NCBI RefSeq assembly: GCF_954871325.1
Contig: NC_088776.1
Coordinates: 34,396,508-34,460,507, forward strand
Origin: Gordionus sp. m RMFG-2023
Lineage: Eukaryota > Nematomorpha > Gordioida > Chordodea > Parachordodidae
Length of the DNA stretch: 64,000 bases
Direction: 5' to 3'
A program made the translations under genes and the position numbers. This document shows, piece after piece, positions 35,729-47,480 of this stretch (positions are counted from its first letter, which is position 1; the number at the start of each line of letters is the position of its first letter). The notes below the pieces were generated by a model, which was not told where the DNA came from, made no database searches, and saw only the letters and a list, made by a program, of their open reading frames with translations.

Positions 35729-36085
35729 ATGCTTATAAAAAAAATTTTAAATACCAGATTATCGATAACTGTTTCGGATGTTATCGTCGTAAAAATTAAT
35801 GAGTTAATAAAAATACTTGTAGGATTTGATTGCAATTATCGGGTCGAAGCATTTCGTCCTATGATTGATAAAATTATAAACATCGGAACTGTTTTTTTCG
35901 GCGAAAAGAGAACTTATTTTGGATGTGTAATATTTACTTCCTACATTTTGATGAAAAAAAATAGTAAAGGTATTTCTGAAAAGGCCTTGGAAAAACTTAC
36001 ACAATTGGCAATATCATCATTTAAATCGGAAATTTTTTTATGCTTACTAAATTATGAAATTTTTAGTAAGGGTGAAACTAAATAA
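35729..36085 (+). CDS. Unidentified 118-residue reading frame inside the hAT element
   Basis: I do not recognise this protein. It starts MLIKKILNTRLSITVSDVIV and includes RVEAFRPMIDKIINIG, GEKRTYFGCVIFTSYIL and GISEKALEKLTQLAI. The composition is balanced (several Cys, Phe, Tyr, Arg, Gly), unlike the Lys/Asn/Ile frames that AT-rich noise yields here. It lies between the left satellite array and the 3' end of the transposase gene, transcribed towards it. No second exon, signal peptide or transmembrane run is obvious. It could be a captured host exon, a remnant of another element, or a real accessory frame. Confidence 0.35.
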   Translation: MLIKKILNTRLSITVSDVIVVKINELIKILVGFDCNYRVEAFRPMIDKIINIGTVFFGEKRTYFGCVIFTSYILMKKNSKGISEKALEKLTQLAISSFKSEIFLCLLNYEIFSKGETK

Positions 36086-36414
36086 TTTATTTTTTATTAG
36101 ATGCGTAAAAAATTTGAAGAATGGGCATGTTTAAATTTATATGGGGGGCGAGCGTGGTTTAAATTTTTTTATATGGGCAGGGCAAGACGAAAAGTTTAAA
36201 AATTATTTAAATTTTTATTTCACATTTTTTTACCCATGATTAAATATCGCTTCAATAACTAAATATTCTGCATTCTTTATGATAAAAAAAATTCAAAGGA
36301 ACACGCATTTAATTTAATTCAATTTATTAATAAATAAACGTACACATAATATAAAAATATTTTTATTAAAATACACGGAAATATATAGATTTAAAAAATG
36401 TTAATATAATATCA

Positions 36415-39400
36415 TTATAAAAGTTCTATGTCCCAGCAATCAATAGATAAACATTGCTTCAAAGTGATGGATGAAAGGCGGTTACGTTTTTTAGTCATGC
36501 ATTCCACCGCTTTGCTAAAGATTCTTTCGCTGGCAACACTCGTAGTTTGCTGAGCCAAAAAGTCTCTGGCCATTAAAGACAAAGTTGGATATATTGAGCT
36601 GTTTTTTTTGCCACCAATCGAGTACATTGGTTGTCGGACTAGCTACTTCCTCTTTTAAATATGTATCTATTTCATCTGTGGCATGTTGTGGAATTTCATA
36701 ATTAGCCCTAAATAATAAAGACAATATATATATAACTATGTAATCATATTTACCTTCTTAGTTTATTATGTATACGCACAGAATAAGGCATGGCTTCCAT
36801 ATCGGGCTCATTGTAATCGTACGCTGACGATCCTGACATTGTACTTTTATATTTAATATATAACGTTTCGAAATTTTTAAAATAATCAGGATTATTTATA
36901 AATTTAGGCAAAAATTTTTTCTTTGTCTTTGGGTCTAACAAACACGATATATAATTTGAAAGAGTATTTATGTGTTTCATATATATCTTTGATTTTTTTA
37001 ACATAACAGCAGCAGCATTTTTTAATGTTTCGTTTTCATGATTTTCACTAACATCTTCTAGTGTTTTGACAATTTCATCTATAAATAAAACTGCCGAACC
37101 AATTGTAGAATTTGTATCTGAGGATATTTCTTGGGTAATATTGAAGAATGGTTTCAAAAATATTTCAATATCTTTTAAAAATTTGGCCTCTTCATTATTT
37201 ATAATAATTTGATTATCAGGAAGGCTGCCTTTCTTACCTAAATCATTTACCACATCAATATTCTTTAAATATAAAATTAAATTTAAAAATGGTGTTTGTT
37301 ATTACTTTGTTAATTATGGAAATCATTAAGAATTTGGAATTCCATCTTGTGACGACATCAAGTGGTATACGAGTCCCACCTGATAATTCCATATATTCCT
37401 TCATAAATTTGGGGGAATTATGCAACTTTTTAACGAATTTATTTATTTTTTCCAATTTTTCATTCATGATATTTATTCCTGAGCTCACTATTATATTTAA
37501 TATATGAGCCAGGCATCTAATGCTATATAGAGAATAACCGTATTTATCTATATAAAATTTTGTCATTATAGACACAGATGAGAGGAAATTTTTTGCATTA
37601 TCGATAGTAATGGACATTACTTTTTCTTGTATGCCAAAAGATTGGAGAGAGGATAAAAGATTATTTGATATTTCCTCACCCGTATGTGGATGAGGTAAAT
37701 CTATTAGATCAAGTAGGAAATTGACAAATTTCCAATTTTTGTCAATATAATGTATTGTTATAGAACAATAAGATATTGAGTTTATTCCGGTCCATATGTC
37801 CGTTGTAAGGCAGATTTTACTATTGACCTGTTTAAGGTCTTTAATAATTTTATTTTTAGATTTTTTATATAAATCTTTAACATAGCAGGCAGCCGTCTGC
37901 CTGCACCATATTCTCTCATTTTTAAATATAAAAGAGAAAATATCTCTGAAATATGGAGATTCTATTTTATTAAATGAGATGTTACATTTTATAATATATC
38001 TCATAATTAATTTATTCAATTGTGTATTTTCGTGAGATACTAAATTTCTTATCCCCACTAATGAATGTCTTTTTTTGTTTTTGTTTTCCATTTTTAAATG
38101 CGAATGTGATTTAGAAATGTGCCTCTTTAAATTTGCTAAAAATATATTATAATCGTATATTAAATTTTAATAATACATACTTGAGGCTGTATTTAAACTG
38201 TAATGTGTATTGCAGTATATACACTTTCGGCGAGATTTTTTCGGAGTCATCTTGAATACATTGGAAATATTTAACTTACTAGATGTAGATATATCTGAAA
38301 TTTGTGATAAGTCACATATAATAGCATCTTGGCTAGTCAAAGGCTCTATCTATATATTATTTATATACATAAACATATTTTATCATTTGTGATTTATTGT
38401 TATTATAAAAAAAAGGTTATATTATATTATATATTTTTAAAATTTTATACTATCGAAATATATTACATCTGAATCTGTGTCAAACCCACGAATATTGATT
38501 CCTTCATTGTTTATGATTTCATAACTATTTTCTACTGCATTGTGAATACTATCGGCCTTTTGATTCTATAAAATATTGTGTATAGTTAATGTTGTTAATG
38601 TACTTATTGAGTTAATTTTTGGGCGAAAAATCGACCCAAAATGACTCCCCAAAATGACTCTGGTAGGAATTGCTGCATACTTATAATGGATCGAGATCGA
38701 TAGAATTAAAGATTCAAGTAAGAATTGAATAAATAGATTAGAAAAATGAGTATAACCATGGTCAACAATTTATTTCAAATGAATTTATTAAATGGTGTAA
38801 AAACAAAAACGTAAAACATTTAAAAAATACACAGTATCATCCAAGGAAATTTTAAGTATTTTTATATCAATGAACTCAGAATTAAAATCACAATCCAAAA
38901 AATCTAAGCATTTTTGGATAGAGAATTTAATTCTTAGTTCAATGATATAAAAATAATTAAAATTACGTTTAAAATGTTAGCCTTTTCCCTTTGAAAAAAT
39001 ATTTTTTTTAAAAAATTTACCATTTAATTTATATTTGTTAATTACTACGTAATCCAGTGCTTACAGTATCTTTATACTTACTATCAATTTAGTTTTGAAA
39101 AAAAACTTAAAAATTCCAATTTTTAAAAATTGTATTCAACGAAATATAATTTAATCAAAAATTTAATTTCTAAATTAACCCTTTAAAGCTCGACTTTTTA
39201 AAATAAAACTAAAAAAAATTTTTTATAAAAAATCTTCATTAATATATACTAAGGATGTAAAATTTTATTTCTACTTTTTTTTTCATAGTTTACAGGTAAA
39301 AAAAAAATCACGATACAATTTGACATCATTGAGCGAATTGCATGTATAAAAAAATATATATGTATTTATTATGAAAAGTTTTGAAACAATTTATATTCTG

Positions 39401-42400
39401 GTTAGAGTATAAATAAATTTCACATTTTTCACACTTAGTCCTTGAATATACGCTAACACATAGTTTACACCTTTTTCGAGTTTTGGACGCTTCTGGCCAA
39501 TGTCCTATATTATCATCTAACTTATGATATTACCTGAAATAACCTAGAACCTTTTTATAATTTAGGAGTTTCATTTAAAGGTCTCCCTATTTTTCTTTTA
39601 CTAATTTTACCTGCCATTAATAAAGCAGTAACTGTATAAATATTAGCACCTTCATGAATATTATCAAGTTCTATGTGGAGTGCATTTGTGGGCGAATCTA
39701 TATCTTAAGTAAAATTATCCTAACCATCATCAATATCTGTTAACGAAATATTACTTTCAATTTTAATTATTTTTATAAGACTCTATAAAAATATAAATTC
39801 AATGTTAATAAAATAACTTATTAAATTCTCAATGATTTAATTTGGGATCATAATTTAAAAAATATATTTAATTGTTTATATTTTTAATAATAATTTTAAA
39901 AATAAATAACTTAAACTATTTTTATTCTTATAATTTGTTAACGCCTAGCTGGCACCTAAAGGGAATGAGGGGAATAATTTTATTTTTTGGCATATAAAAT
40001 TCATTGTTTTGTTTTTTTTTAAATTATATTTTTTACCAAAACGGGGGGGGGGGGGAGGGGGTATTTTTATTTTAATTTAAGTAAAATTCATTGTTTTTTT
40101 TTTAAAATTATATTTCTTACCAAAACGTGGGGGGGGGGGGGGGGAGGGAGAGGGGGTATTTTTATTTTAATTTAAGAAAAAATTTACGGCAAGTCGGTCA
40201 ATTAATCAGTCACTTAACCAAAGGAGTATTTGACCTAGTCAAATACGGTCAAATTGATCACAATTTTTGCTTATTTTTTGGGTCAACAATATCAAGAGGG
40301 GAATCTCACTAGTAGTGAATTTAATGAAGTATGTGATATAATTCTAGAATTAGCTATTTTACAAGATAGTGATGACCAAAATATTTTAAGTGATATAATT
40401 AATTTCAAAAGCAAAAACAGCATGTTTAATATAGCGAATTAGGAAAATAATAATTTCCAAAAACAATCAATTCCGACCTCAAGTTAATAGATTAAACTTT
40501 GCCCACCACATTAAGAAATTAATAATTCCTAGTTCTACTTCTTATTTTGAAGGAAATAGGTCGATTTGGGTTAATATTTTTATAAAAATAAAAATCGATT
40601 GAAGATCTAAGACATCAGGAAAATTGATTAAAAAATATTAAAGAAAATAATAATATTGAATATGAATCAAAACAAGAATCTGTTACGGATAGCTAAATGT
40701 TAGTTATTTAATGACAATGAATTTAAAAAATTAATAATATAGATATTAACTTAAAAAACATATATTTGAATTTGACCATATTTTACCGGTCAAATATCTG
40801 TCAATTGACCGAAATTTATTTGACCGGTCAAATGCACAATCCTGATTTAAGCCGCTAAAAAAAATATTTTGCAAATTATAGGTGCTGAACTAGGAGGGAA
40901 AAGGGAGGTTTCGAAGAAACATTTTTAGGATTTCGAATTGGATTTTTTGTTTAAGAGATAAGAACTCGTTTTTGACCCCTGTCCTTAATGCAATTCTTCT
41001 ACCCAATTAATTTAAGAACTTTAGGGAATGGGGACCGGGGTTTCCCAGAACGCTAAAAATTAGGGGAATAAATATAAAAGAATTAGGGAGGAATCTATAT
41101 TTATTATTATCGAGTTCTTGGAGTTCCAGGGGTTCGGTATTTCCGTTAGCCGGAAAGGAGGTAACACGCGAGACATCCCAGACAAGTCTTTTGCCGCCGT
41201 GATCCCGCTTGGTTAAAGAAACAAGACGAGCGCCAAAAAGAATTAGACGAATACAAAGAGGAACTTCTCATAAGAGGATATTATTGCAATGTTTAGTTAA
41301 TCATTTTATCAAATGGTCAATAAAACCATTATCATAGCACTGATAAATCAGCAAAAAAACCGGGTCTAAAACCATCCAACCCACCTGTTTTCCCTTTTTT
41401 AAAGGACTTAAGGCACTTAAGTACTTCATCACAGGTATGATTGGTTTGGGAATACTTAGAAATCTTAATCTCTAATTCATATTTTTTTATGTCCAAAATG
41501 TTTATTAAATTTGCAAAAATTAAGTTTCGATTTTTATATATTATTTATTAGCTTTAATTTATAAGTAATATCATATTTTGAACAATAAAATCATTCAATA
41601 CATATCATTATTAATAAATAAAAATGCATTTCAATATTTTATCGCCTAAAAAACCAATGGTTTAGGAAGCCTCTTGAAGTGGTTTGCCTCACCCTGCTAT
41701 CGGGACTTGTTGAACAAAATTATCACTTTTACAAAAATTAAAATTTAAAAAAATAATTATAATCTTAAGATTTTTATAAGGCACCTTTATAGAATATAGA
41801 TTTAGGTATCTAATCATAGGAGCTGCCAATTTTTTAAAAATTGGTTCGAATAACCCCAGTCTCTCCTATATAGATAAGAGTTTAAAATAAAGGGACCAAT
41901 TGTTTTGACTATAAAAGAGTCGACTTGAGTTAATCAACTAATTCGAATAACGTCTAGAGACTCTGAGTCGGGTGAACTGTCTTTTTAACAACACAATGTC
42001 TTTTGTTGCTAAATAGTTGACCGAGGCCGGCAAAACGACTCATATTCAAACCGGTTAATTAGTCATGAGTCGACTGAAGCCCGACCCGTGCGCTATTTTT
42101 GAATAAAATATTTTTATCATTTCTCTAAATTGGTATCATATTAAATAACTTCTGAACCGGCTTGAACCCAGGCCGAAAACACTAATTAGGTATAATAATT
42201 TAAATTAAATATATAAAAAAATATTAAAACTTACATCATCTTCATTCTTCTGTTGAGAATCCATAATAGTATTAGTATTTTCTAACTCTAAATCTCTAAA
42301 TAAGGTCTTTTTTTTATAAAACATTGGGTTTATAAGTTTTAAATATAAAATTAATATAAATTACTTCATCTTCTACTATCTCTTGAGAATCCATCATAGT

Positions 42401-42442
42401 AATGGCATTGCTTGAAGAAGAAGATAAAGATAAACTACTCAT
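36415..42442 (-). CDS. hAT transposase with N-terminal BED finger, seven exons, one homopolymer frameshift
   Basis: Exons (-): 42442-42365, 42306-42235, 38565-38451, 38345-38181, 38135-37306, 37262-36754, 36707-36415. The sum is 2062 nt, which is one base more than 687 codons. The extra base fits an A8 run (36602-36609) between WWQKK and the NSSIYPTLSLMARDFL frame, so the protein would be 686 residues apart from this shift. Domains: a BED finger (CIYCNTHY...LKRHISKSH) split by a phase-1 intron; the first Asp block CLTTDIWTG; the second, VMSITIDNAKNF; CLAHILN; TRWNSKFLM; and the dimerisation region LAQQTTSVASERIFSKA. The enzyme would cut and paste this element and its MITEs, acting in the nucleus on the TAGTGTTGTTAA ends. 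The 3.7-kb intron (38566-42234) is full of other repeats. The first two exons resemble each other. The link of exons 1-2 to the rest is frame-compatible but unproven. Confidence 0.8.
39340..39700 (-). pseudogene. piggyBac C-terminal fragment in the transposase intron
   Basis: On the - strand, KISKRKIGRPLNETP near 39620-39560 is followed by RKRCKLCVSVYSRTKCEKCE and NINCFKTFHNK near 39480-39370. This is the basic linker and cysteine-rich C-terminal domain of piggyBac transposases (Cys-x2-Cys, Cys-x2-Cys, Cys-Phe-x3-His). No catalytic core is present, so it is a dead 3' fragment. Confidence 0.65.
40003..40170. repeat. Duplicated ~85-bp block with poly-G runs
   Basis: Two adjacent copies of AATTCATTGTTTTxTTTTTT...TTACCAAAACG followed by a run of 13-15 G, AGGGGG, TATTTTTATTTTAATTTAAG. 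Poly-G runs are otherwise rare here. The Gly-rich frame through the second copy is not a gene. Confidence 0.85.
40185..40850. mobile_element. Possible MITE with TTGACC/GGTCAA ends
   Basis: The left side holds GGTCAATTAATCAGTCAC, TTTGACCTAGTCAAAT and GGTCAAATTGATCA. The right side holds ACCGGTCAAATATCTG, CAATTGACCG and TTTGACCGGTCAAAT. Palindromic subterminal motifs at both sides and plain AT-rich middle suggest a MITE, but exact ends and a target duplication were not found. Confidence 0.35.
40851..42190. other. Repeat debris within the transposase intron
   Basis: A GC-richer patch at 41130-41290 (GGTTCGGTATTTCCGTTAGC, GCCGCCGTGATCCCGCTTGG) is unlike its neighbours and unidentified. Around 41930-42190 are GAGTCGACTTGAG, TTTTTAACAACACA, GAGGCCGGC and ATGAGTCGACTGAAGCCCG motifs, resembling a decayed member of the TAGTGTTGTTAA family that mixes both palindrome types. 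Confidence 0.4.
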
Positions 42443-43209
42443 TATAAATGTAAATTATTTTAAAAAAGATTTTTTTTTTAAATATAAATTAAAATAAGAA
42501 TTTTTTTAAAAATAAAAATTTTATACAAAAACTTACTGGTGCCATCGAGGCGCTATAATCATTGAAATTTAAAATAATAAATATAATATAAATAATACAT
42601 TTTAATGAAATAATTTAAAGAATCAAAAAATATTGCTAAATTATTATTACAAATTTTAAATAATTGAGAAAGAGAAGGGATTTATATTTTCTAAAATAAT
42701 AAATTAAAGAAATGTACAAAAAAATGGTGCTAAGCCTTAAAATATCAATAAACTTACTTTAAAATTTAAATGGTTATGTAATTAAAAAGTGTGCTCTCAT
42801 CTCATAACCTCATCTAATCTTATGTTGTGATTTAATCTTGACGTGGATGCTACCTATTTCAAACAGTGCATTTAAAATTTAATAATTAAATTTTCTTTTC
42901 TTTTGGGCCATAGGTGAAATCATATTTTTATTCACGTCGATTTATATTCATCCATGTAAATAAAATAAGAAGTTTTTTAATCTCATAGGCTTTTCCCACA
43001 TATAACATCCACAACAATTATTTGTACTTTGGACAAATGTTAAAATTTTATGAAGCATATATTTTTTAATGTTACCTGATAAATTTTAGATAAAAATTAA
43101 AAGTAAAAAATTTTTAACCGGTCCGCTCGTAATTTTTGATATTATTTAGCTAGCTCGCCCAATAAGATAAAGGGGAGTAAATAAAAGTCTGCTCGTTTCA
43201 GCTAAAAAG

Positions 43210-44715
43210 TTGAAAAATAGACAAATGTTACTTATGGTACATCTTAACTGAAATTTTATTTTAACATCTTTACAATATATATTTTTACCTATTTGTTAAA
43301 AAAATTCAAAAAAGTTCACAAATAACGATTATGATAATTGTCACCTATCTACGGTACATCTTCACTGAAATTTTATTTTAACATCTTTACAATATATATT
43401 TTTACCTATTTACTTTAAAAAAATTCAAAAAAGTTCACAAATAACGATTATGACAATTGTCACTTTTCTATGGTACATCTTCACTGAAATTTTATTTTTA
43501 CATCTTTACAATATATATTTTTACCTATTTGTTTTAAAAAAATTCAAAAAAGTTCACAAATAACGATTATGACAATTGTCACTTTTCTATGGTACATCTT
43601 CACTGAAATTTTATTTTAACATCTTTACAATATATATTTTTACCTATTTGTTTTAAAAAAATTCAAAAAAGTTCACAAATAACGATTATGATAATTGTCA
43701 CCTATCTACGGTACATCTTCACTGAAATTTTATTTTAACATCTTTACAATATATATTTTTACCTATTTGCTTTTAAAAAATTCAAAAAAGTTAAAAAATA
43801 ATGATTATGACAATTGTCACTTTTCTCTGGTACATCTTCACTGAAATTTTATTTTAACATCTTTACAATATATATTTATACCTATTTGTTTTAAAAAAAA
43901 TCAAAAAAGTTCAAAAATAACGATTATGACAATTGTCACTTTTCTATGGTACATCTTCACTGAAATTTTATTTTAACATCTTTACAATATATATTTTTAC
44001 CTATTTGTTTTAAAAAAATTCAAAAAAGTTCACAAATAACGATTATGACAATTGTCACTTTTCTATGATACATCTTCACTGAAATTTTATTTTAACATCT
44101 TTACAATATATATTTTTACCTATTATTTTGAAAAAAATTAAAAAAGTTCACAAATAACGATTATGATAATTGTCACCTATCTACGGTACATCTTCACTGA
44201 AATTTTATTTTAACATCTTTACAATATATATTTTTACCTATTTATTTTAAAAAAATTCAAAAAATTCACAAATAACGAATATGATAATTGTCACCTATCT
44301 ACGGTACATCTTCACTGAAATTTTATTTTAACATCCTTACAATATATATTTTTACCTATTTATTTTAAAAAAATTCAAAAAAGTTCACAAATAACGATTA
44401 TGATAATTGTCACCTATCTACGGTACATCTTCACTGAAATTTTATTTTAACATCTTTACAATATATATTTTTACCTATTTGTTTTAAAAAAATTCAAAAA
44501 AGTTCACAAATAACGATTATGATAATTGTCACTCTTCTATGGTACATCTTCACTGAAATTTTATTTTAACACTTTTACAATAAATATATTTTTATCTATT
44601 TACTTTTCAAAAATAACAATTAATATTTTTCTATGATGGTACATCTTCACTGAAATTTTATTTTTACATCTTTACAACATATATTTTTACCTAAAAAATT
44701 TATCAAAAATAAGGA
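43210..44715 (-). repeat. Right inner array: ~118-bp TGACAATTGTCA satellite
   Basis: About twelve units in the inverse orientation of 34690-35610. Each has AACGATTATGA(C/T)AATTGTCAC, GGTACATCTTCACTGAAATT and ACATCTTTACAATATATATT. Period is close to 118-119 bp and units are highly alike, several differing by only a few bases. Confidence 0.97.
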
Positions 44716-44727
44716 TTATGTTATGTT

Positions 44728-45193
44728 TAATGACTTAATTTAGTCGACTTTATTAGTTCTTTTAGTCGACTTAATTAGTTCTTTTAGTCGACTTAATTAG
44801 TTCTTTTAGTCGACTTAATTAGTTCTTTTAGTCGACTAAATTAGTCGTTTTAGTCGACTATATTAGTCGTTTTAGTCGACTATATTAGTCGTTTTAGTCG
44901 ACTAAATTAGTCGTTTTAGTCGACTATGTTAGTCGTTTTAGTCGACTATATTAGTTGTTTTAGTCGTTTTAGTCGACTATGTTAGTCGTTTTAGTCGACT
45001 ATATTAGTCGTTTTAGTCGACTATATTAGTCGTTTTAGTCGACTAAATTAGTCGTTTTAGTCGACTAAATTAGTCGACCAAATTAGTCGACTAATAGACT
45101 AATTTAGTTGCTAAAGTTTTTAGTCGAATTTTTCGACTAAAACTATTAGTTAGTCGTGTGTGAGTCGACTAAATTTAGTCGATTAACAACACT
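44728..45193. repeat. Right outer array: GTCGAC palindromic repeats
   Basis: About twenty 20-22-bp units, first TTAGTCGACTTAATTAGTTC types and then TTAGTCGACTATATTAGTCG types, ending in a leader that mirrors the left end (AGTCGATTAACAACACTA). Confidence 0.97.
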
Positions 45194-45202
45194 AATGATA
45201 TG

Positions 45203-45639
45203 TATTAACTTCGTTAATATGTAATCAGAACGACATGTAAAATATGTTCTTCATTATATGTACATTTAGGTTCCTGATAAAAATATAATTACGACCCCTA
45301 TATTATAGTATCTATATATAGAAATGTCGTATATGTGTCTGTATATAGATACCCTTTTATAAAAGATATCTGTATCTGTTATAAATAAGATATATTACAT
45401 ATATTATTAATGTTATAAATGACATATACAAATCAATCATACATATATATACCAATTGTTATGCGATAGAATACTTGATTTACATATACATATTAAATAA
45501 AGAAACTGTATATTAATGTTCCCTGTCCGACCAACCCCAGCAACATTTAATGTTGGTTAATTTAGGCAGTGGAGATGTAATTCCATGTAGATGTGGCAAA
45601 AATCTCTCGTGATAATTCATAAGTCATAAAAAAGATCGT
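45203..45639. other. AT-rich stretch without recognisable gene
   Basis: Contains TATATA-rich repeats with GTATCTATATATAG and TGTATATAGATACC forming a loose palindrome near 45310-45350. No gene seen. Confidence 0.4.
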
Positions 45640-46107
45640 AATTAGTGTATATTATTAGGAGTTGGTATCCTTCGAATAGCATCTATTTTTTCTTTCGCTG
45701 GGTGTATTCCATTTTTGTTTATTACAAAACCTAGAAAAGAGACCGATTCATTTAAAAAGCGTATTTTGGCCCATTTTGCCTTCATACCCAACTGTTTTAA
45801 TTTCATTAATACTTTTTTTACGTTATTCAAATGTTCTACATCATTTTTCCCCATTATGATAATATCTTCAAGATATAGTCCGGTCATTTTGGCAGTCTTG
45901 TAATAAATTATCCATATATCTTTGGAAAATGGTCGGCGCACTAGAAAGTCCGAAAGACATACATTGATATTGGAAATAACCAATATGGGTTGATATGGTT
46001 AAGTTTTCTTTGGAACTCGCTTTTATTGGTAATTGTAAATATGCATCTTTCAAATCTATTACCGTAAATTTTAACCCATCTTTTAATTTGGTTAAAAGAT
46101 CATCCAC

Positions 46108-46556
46108 CGTTGTTGCCAGGTCAAAATCTTCAAATTGCGGGAGAAATTTGGTATTATGCGGGAGAAATATAAAAATTGCGGTAGAAATATAAAAATTGCG
46201 GTAGAAATAAAAAAATTGCTAAAAAAAAAATTTTGCGGGCCGGGGATTTTGAATTGATTTAATTATCCGCCTATTATTTTTTATTTAGTTTATATAAATA
46301 CAAAGTCGGTAACTATTTTTCAAAATAAAATAAAAAAAACGATTTTAATTTTACAATTAAAAATATATTTTATGTGAACATCCCGCAAACGACAGCAATT
46401 GGAAATCTACCGTGTGTGTGTATAACATTATAGGGATAAGTGCTTAATTATAACGTATCACGTTTAAATACATAATACCAAAAATAAGAAATAATACAGA
46501 TGAAACTACAGTTGCGGCAATTGTAATCACTTATCTTGTAGTACAACATTCACAGA
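46108..46556. other. Short repeats between Gypsy portion and palindromic hAT
   Basis: Four copies of (A)TTGCGG(G/T)AGAAAT, spaced about 20 bp apart, lie at 46135-46215, followed by AT-rich sequence and a CAACGACAGCAATTGG-like motif. This is probably another small insertion. No ends could be fixed. Confidence 0.35.
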
Positions 46557-47209
46557 CAGCATCTACATGACAGGATTTTCACTGGATGCAAAGCCCCTTC
46601 AAAAACCTGTTACCCCCATAAAAATTCTCGCCGCCTTCGGCGACGGTGTCTCTCTATTATTTTCACCTTATTAATTTATTTATACACTTTTCAGAGAATT
46701 AATAAAGGACAACTTAAATTAATCTATCTCTACTACCAACTATCGATATTTTGTGAATATAAAGAGATTATTTTTTAGATAATAAATTCAATTAAAACCT
46801 CCATTATTTACAATGAATTAATTATTATGGCATTATGAGCTCGTTAAAATATCTAAACCTTTTAAATTACATTACAAAGGATAGCAGAAAGTTTTACTTG
46901 GAAAACAATGTGTATGATTGTTTGCAATATATAGATTTGGTCGATGAATTGTATTATAATAATTCTATAATTACAGCAATAAATTCTGTCCTATTTGATC
47001 TCAAAATTTAATAGATAACCCCCCAAAAAATTTATCATACCCCCATTAAAGCAGCCTACCCCCTCAAAAAATAGATGCAAACTGTTCCTACCCCTCCCGC
47101 TCATGTAGACGCTGTTCAGAGAGATACTTATGATCACAATGTTGGTAGAATCTTTTTCCCATAATATTTAACTATCAAATATAAATGAAAACTATACTTG
47201 TAGAACAAA

Positions 47210-47480
47210 AATGAGCAAGGCTATCATCAATGTTTTAGGACCTAAATCTATAAGGTCAATCCTTGACGATTTGAAAAATGGGCATTCATATGCAATTCTA
47301 ACAGATTCATCTAATAAGGGAAATATTAATATTTCCCTTAATCATCCGCTATTTCAACAAAATTAAGGACGTTTCAAGAAAACTATTAAATTTTTTCCCG
47401 TTAAATAGTGAAAAATCCAAAGACATAGTTAACCTTATAATGGTAAATATAGCAGATTCAGGATTATAAATAAATTGCAT
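47210..47480 (+). pseudogene. hAT transposase fragment, left arm
   Basis: MSKAIINVLGPKSIRSILDD then NGHSYAILTDSSNKGNINIS is the same region as the right-arm fragment at 49212-48946 (MSKAITSVLIHESS, DGHPYAILTDATNKENI) but points the other way. It corresponds to the first catalytic Asp block of a hAT transposase. It ends at a stop after HPLFQQN. This is direct evidence that the element is a head-to-head duplication. Confidence 0.7.

Larger units (their letters stand above)
34240..45194 (-). mobile_element. 10,955-bp hAT element with satellite-array ends and near-intact transposase
   Basis: The ends are TAGTGTTGTTAAT and its inverse ATTAACAACACTA. Flanks are an exact 8-bp duplication ATGATATG (34232-34239 and 45195-45202). 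From each end inward come an array of 22-bp GTCGAC palindromic repeats and then an array of ~118-bp TGACAATTGTCA satellite, in mirror orientation on the two sides. Inside are a transposase gene on the - strand (36415-42442), an unidentified frame at 35729-36085 (+) and, within the transposase gene's long intron, a piggyBac fragment and other repeats. The intact target duplication and nearly open transposase suggest a young element. It lies 51 bp upstream of the FLYWCH gene start codon. Confidence 0.93.

Noticed and set aside
40127-40312. Open frame starting with a Gly-rich run
   Set aside because: The start lies in a poly-G tract duplicated from the neighbouring block and the rest has no domain or codon signal.
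43210-44715. Regularly spaced repeats reminiscent of a CRISPR array
   Set aside because: The whole 118-bp unit is conserved, with no unique spacers; the context is a eukaryotic transposon end and no cas genes exist.
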